In this document: positions 63,181-64,000 of the stretch, piece after piece
Layout: every line of letters starts with the position of its first letter
Numbering within the stretch: the first letter of the stretch is position 1
Source of the DNA: Erythrophleum ivorense
Taxonomy: Eukaryota; Streptophyta; Magnoliopsida; Fabales; Fabaceae
Reading direction: 5' to 3'
DNA: 64,000 nucleotides
Assembly (NCBI GenBank): GCA_026724425.1
Contig: JAIUCV010000353.1
Span: 434,001 to 498,000 of the forward strand
Position numbers and translations under genes: made by a program
Notes under the pieces: generated by a model
Database searches by the model: none
The model's input: the letters and a program-made list of their open reading frames with translations, nothing else
What the model was told of the DNA's origin: nothing

Positions 63181-64000
63181 CTGTAATGAATTTTCCAAAG
63201 GCAATGCCATTAGTGATTTTACATTAGGTTAGGCAATGTCAAAAATTCATTCGCCAGATAAAAGAATATGGGGTTGTATGCATCATTAAGATTGTCCAAA
63301 GAGAAATCTAGTCTCAATTAACATGCAAACTAGCTTGAGGATCCTTACCATACCAAAGAAAAAGAACAAACTCTTTCTAGATTATATATGTTGCCACTTG
63401 ATGCAATTTATTTATTTTATTTTCTAGATTTTGTTGATATTCAGAGGTAGAGATCTAGCATTTTAAAATGTAAAGATTTAGATATTAGTGAACGCGAAGA
63501 TGCATTTTGTTTCAATAATAGCTAATTAATGTAAAACAATTGGAATTTTTATAGAAGATAAAATCTGTTTAGGTTCGGAATCATACAGAATAATTACAAG
63601 ATACTTCAACCCAAGAACAAAAAACTTATGCATTGATTATAATTAGACTAACATTACTAATGAATCAAACAATTTTTAAGATGATGTTTGCCTCAATAAT
63701 GAAGAGAATTGGGTTCGAAGATTTGACATTTTAGTTCCCAATAGTTAGCATTATTTGTCATCTTTTAAATTTTTAAATAAATTGCTAGCATTATTTCTTA
63801 TCTTTATCTGTTATCTTTATTTTTAATTTAAAATTTTAAGTCAATTGTATTAGTCCACAAGATGGACAATAAAATAGAAAAGAGATTGTTAACTTTTCTA
63901 TATAAAATATTTGAGTATAATTTGACTAAAAATAGAGCCTTACTCAAATTCTTTTTTCTCTTCTTAAACTCTCTATTGCAATCATCCCAAAATTTTCATT
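63181..64000 (-). other. intron 2 of gene 2, continuing out of the window
   Basis: AT-rich sequence upstream of exon 3. I searched it for the counterpart of gene 1 exon 2 (ERH-type motif) and for the MADS exon and found neither. Confidence 0.6.

Noticed and set aside
63019..63210. Short stand-alone ORF beginning MALPLENSLQ
   Set aside because: The N-terminal residues are intron sequence before the TTACAG acceptor, and the C-terminal ones follow the donor. It is exon 3 of gene 2 with read-through.
1..64000. CRISPR array, bacterial operons, tRNA or rRNA genes
   Set aside because: Tandem repeats are microsatellites or LTR words. No rRNA, cloverleaf tRNA or prokaryotic gene organisation was seen on either strand.

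Overview
This window is nuclear DNA of a flowering plant, most likely a eudicot. It is AT-rich and gene-poor. Its only host genes are two MIKC-type MADS-box genes with GT-AG introns, and the rest is dominated by plant retrotransposons: an RTE-clade LINE, Copia and chromodomain Gypsy elements with initiator-Met-tRNA primer sites, and large solo LTRs. I cannot name the species from the sequence alone.

Layout. 1-10550 is gene-free and holds a 2.9-kb solo-LTR-like element (899-3780). 10551-13782 is a decayed RTE LINE bracketed by a perfect 20-bp target-site duplication (TSD). 14167-21222 (minus strand) is a complete seven-coding-exon MADS-box gene of the SVP/AGL24 (StMADS11) clade encoding 204 residues. 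A TATA-like box, a G-run and long GA/CT tracts lie upstream of it. 22000-26987 is AT-rich intergenic DNA. 26988-38985 is a Copia-like element with paired LTRs whose interior carries a probable CACTA-type DNA transposon, a Gypsy gag-pol fragment and a second 2.9-kb solo LTR. 39778-63180 (minus strand) is a second, paralogous SVP-like gene. Exons 3-7 are in the window; the MADS-domain exon and exon 2 must lie beyond 64000.

Intron 5 of the second gene is 22,471 bp, against 1,282 bp in the first gene. Most of that length is one nested stack of retrotransposons. A Copia element (41685-61518) contains a Gypsy element (42824-56036). The 5' LTR of that Gypsy is split by a second Gypsy on the opposite strand (43054-49335), which itself carries a solo LTR (43381-44598). 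Other insertions sit at 52875-54474, 58482-59257 and 59337-60721. Most of these have recognisable 5-bp TSDs, so insertion order can be read directly. Removing the stack leaves a native intron of about 2.6 kb.

The two MADS genes are in the same orientation with the same exon order and phases, so they look like a tandem pair comparable in arrangement to the SVP/DAM dormancy and flowering repressor clusters of perennials. Gene 1 keeps a C-terminal LxLxL (EAR-type) ending; gene 2 ends LxLxF. All retroelement coding regions are interrupted by stops or frameshifts and look dead.
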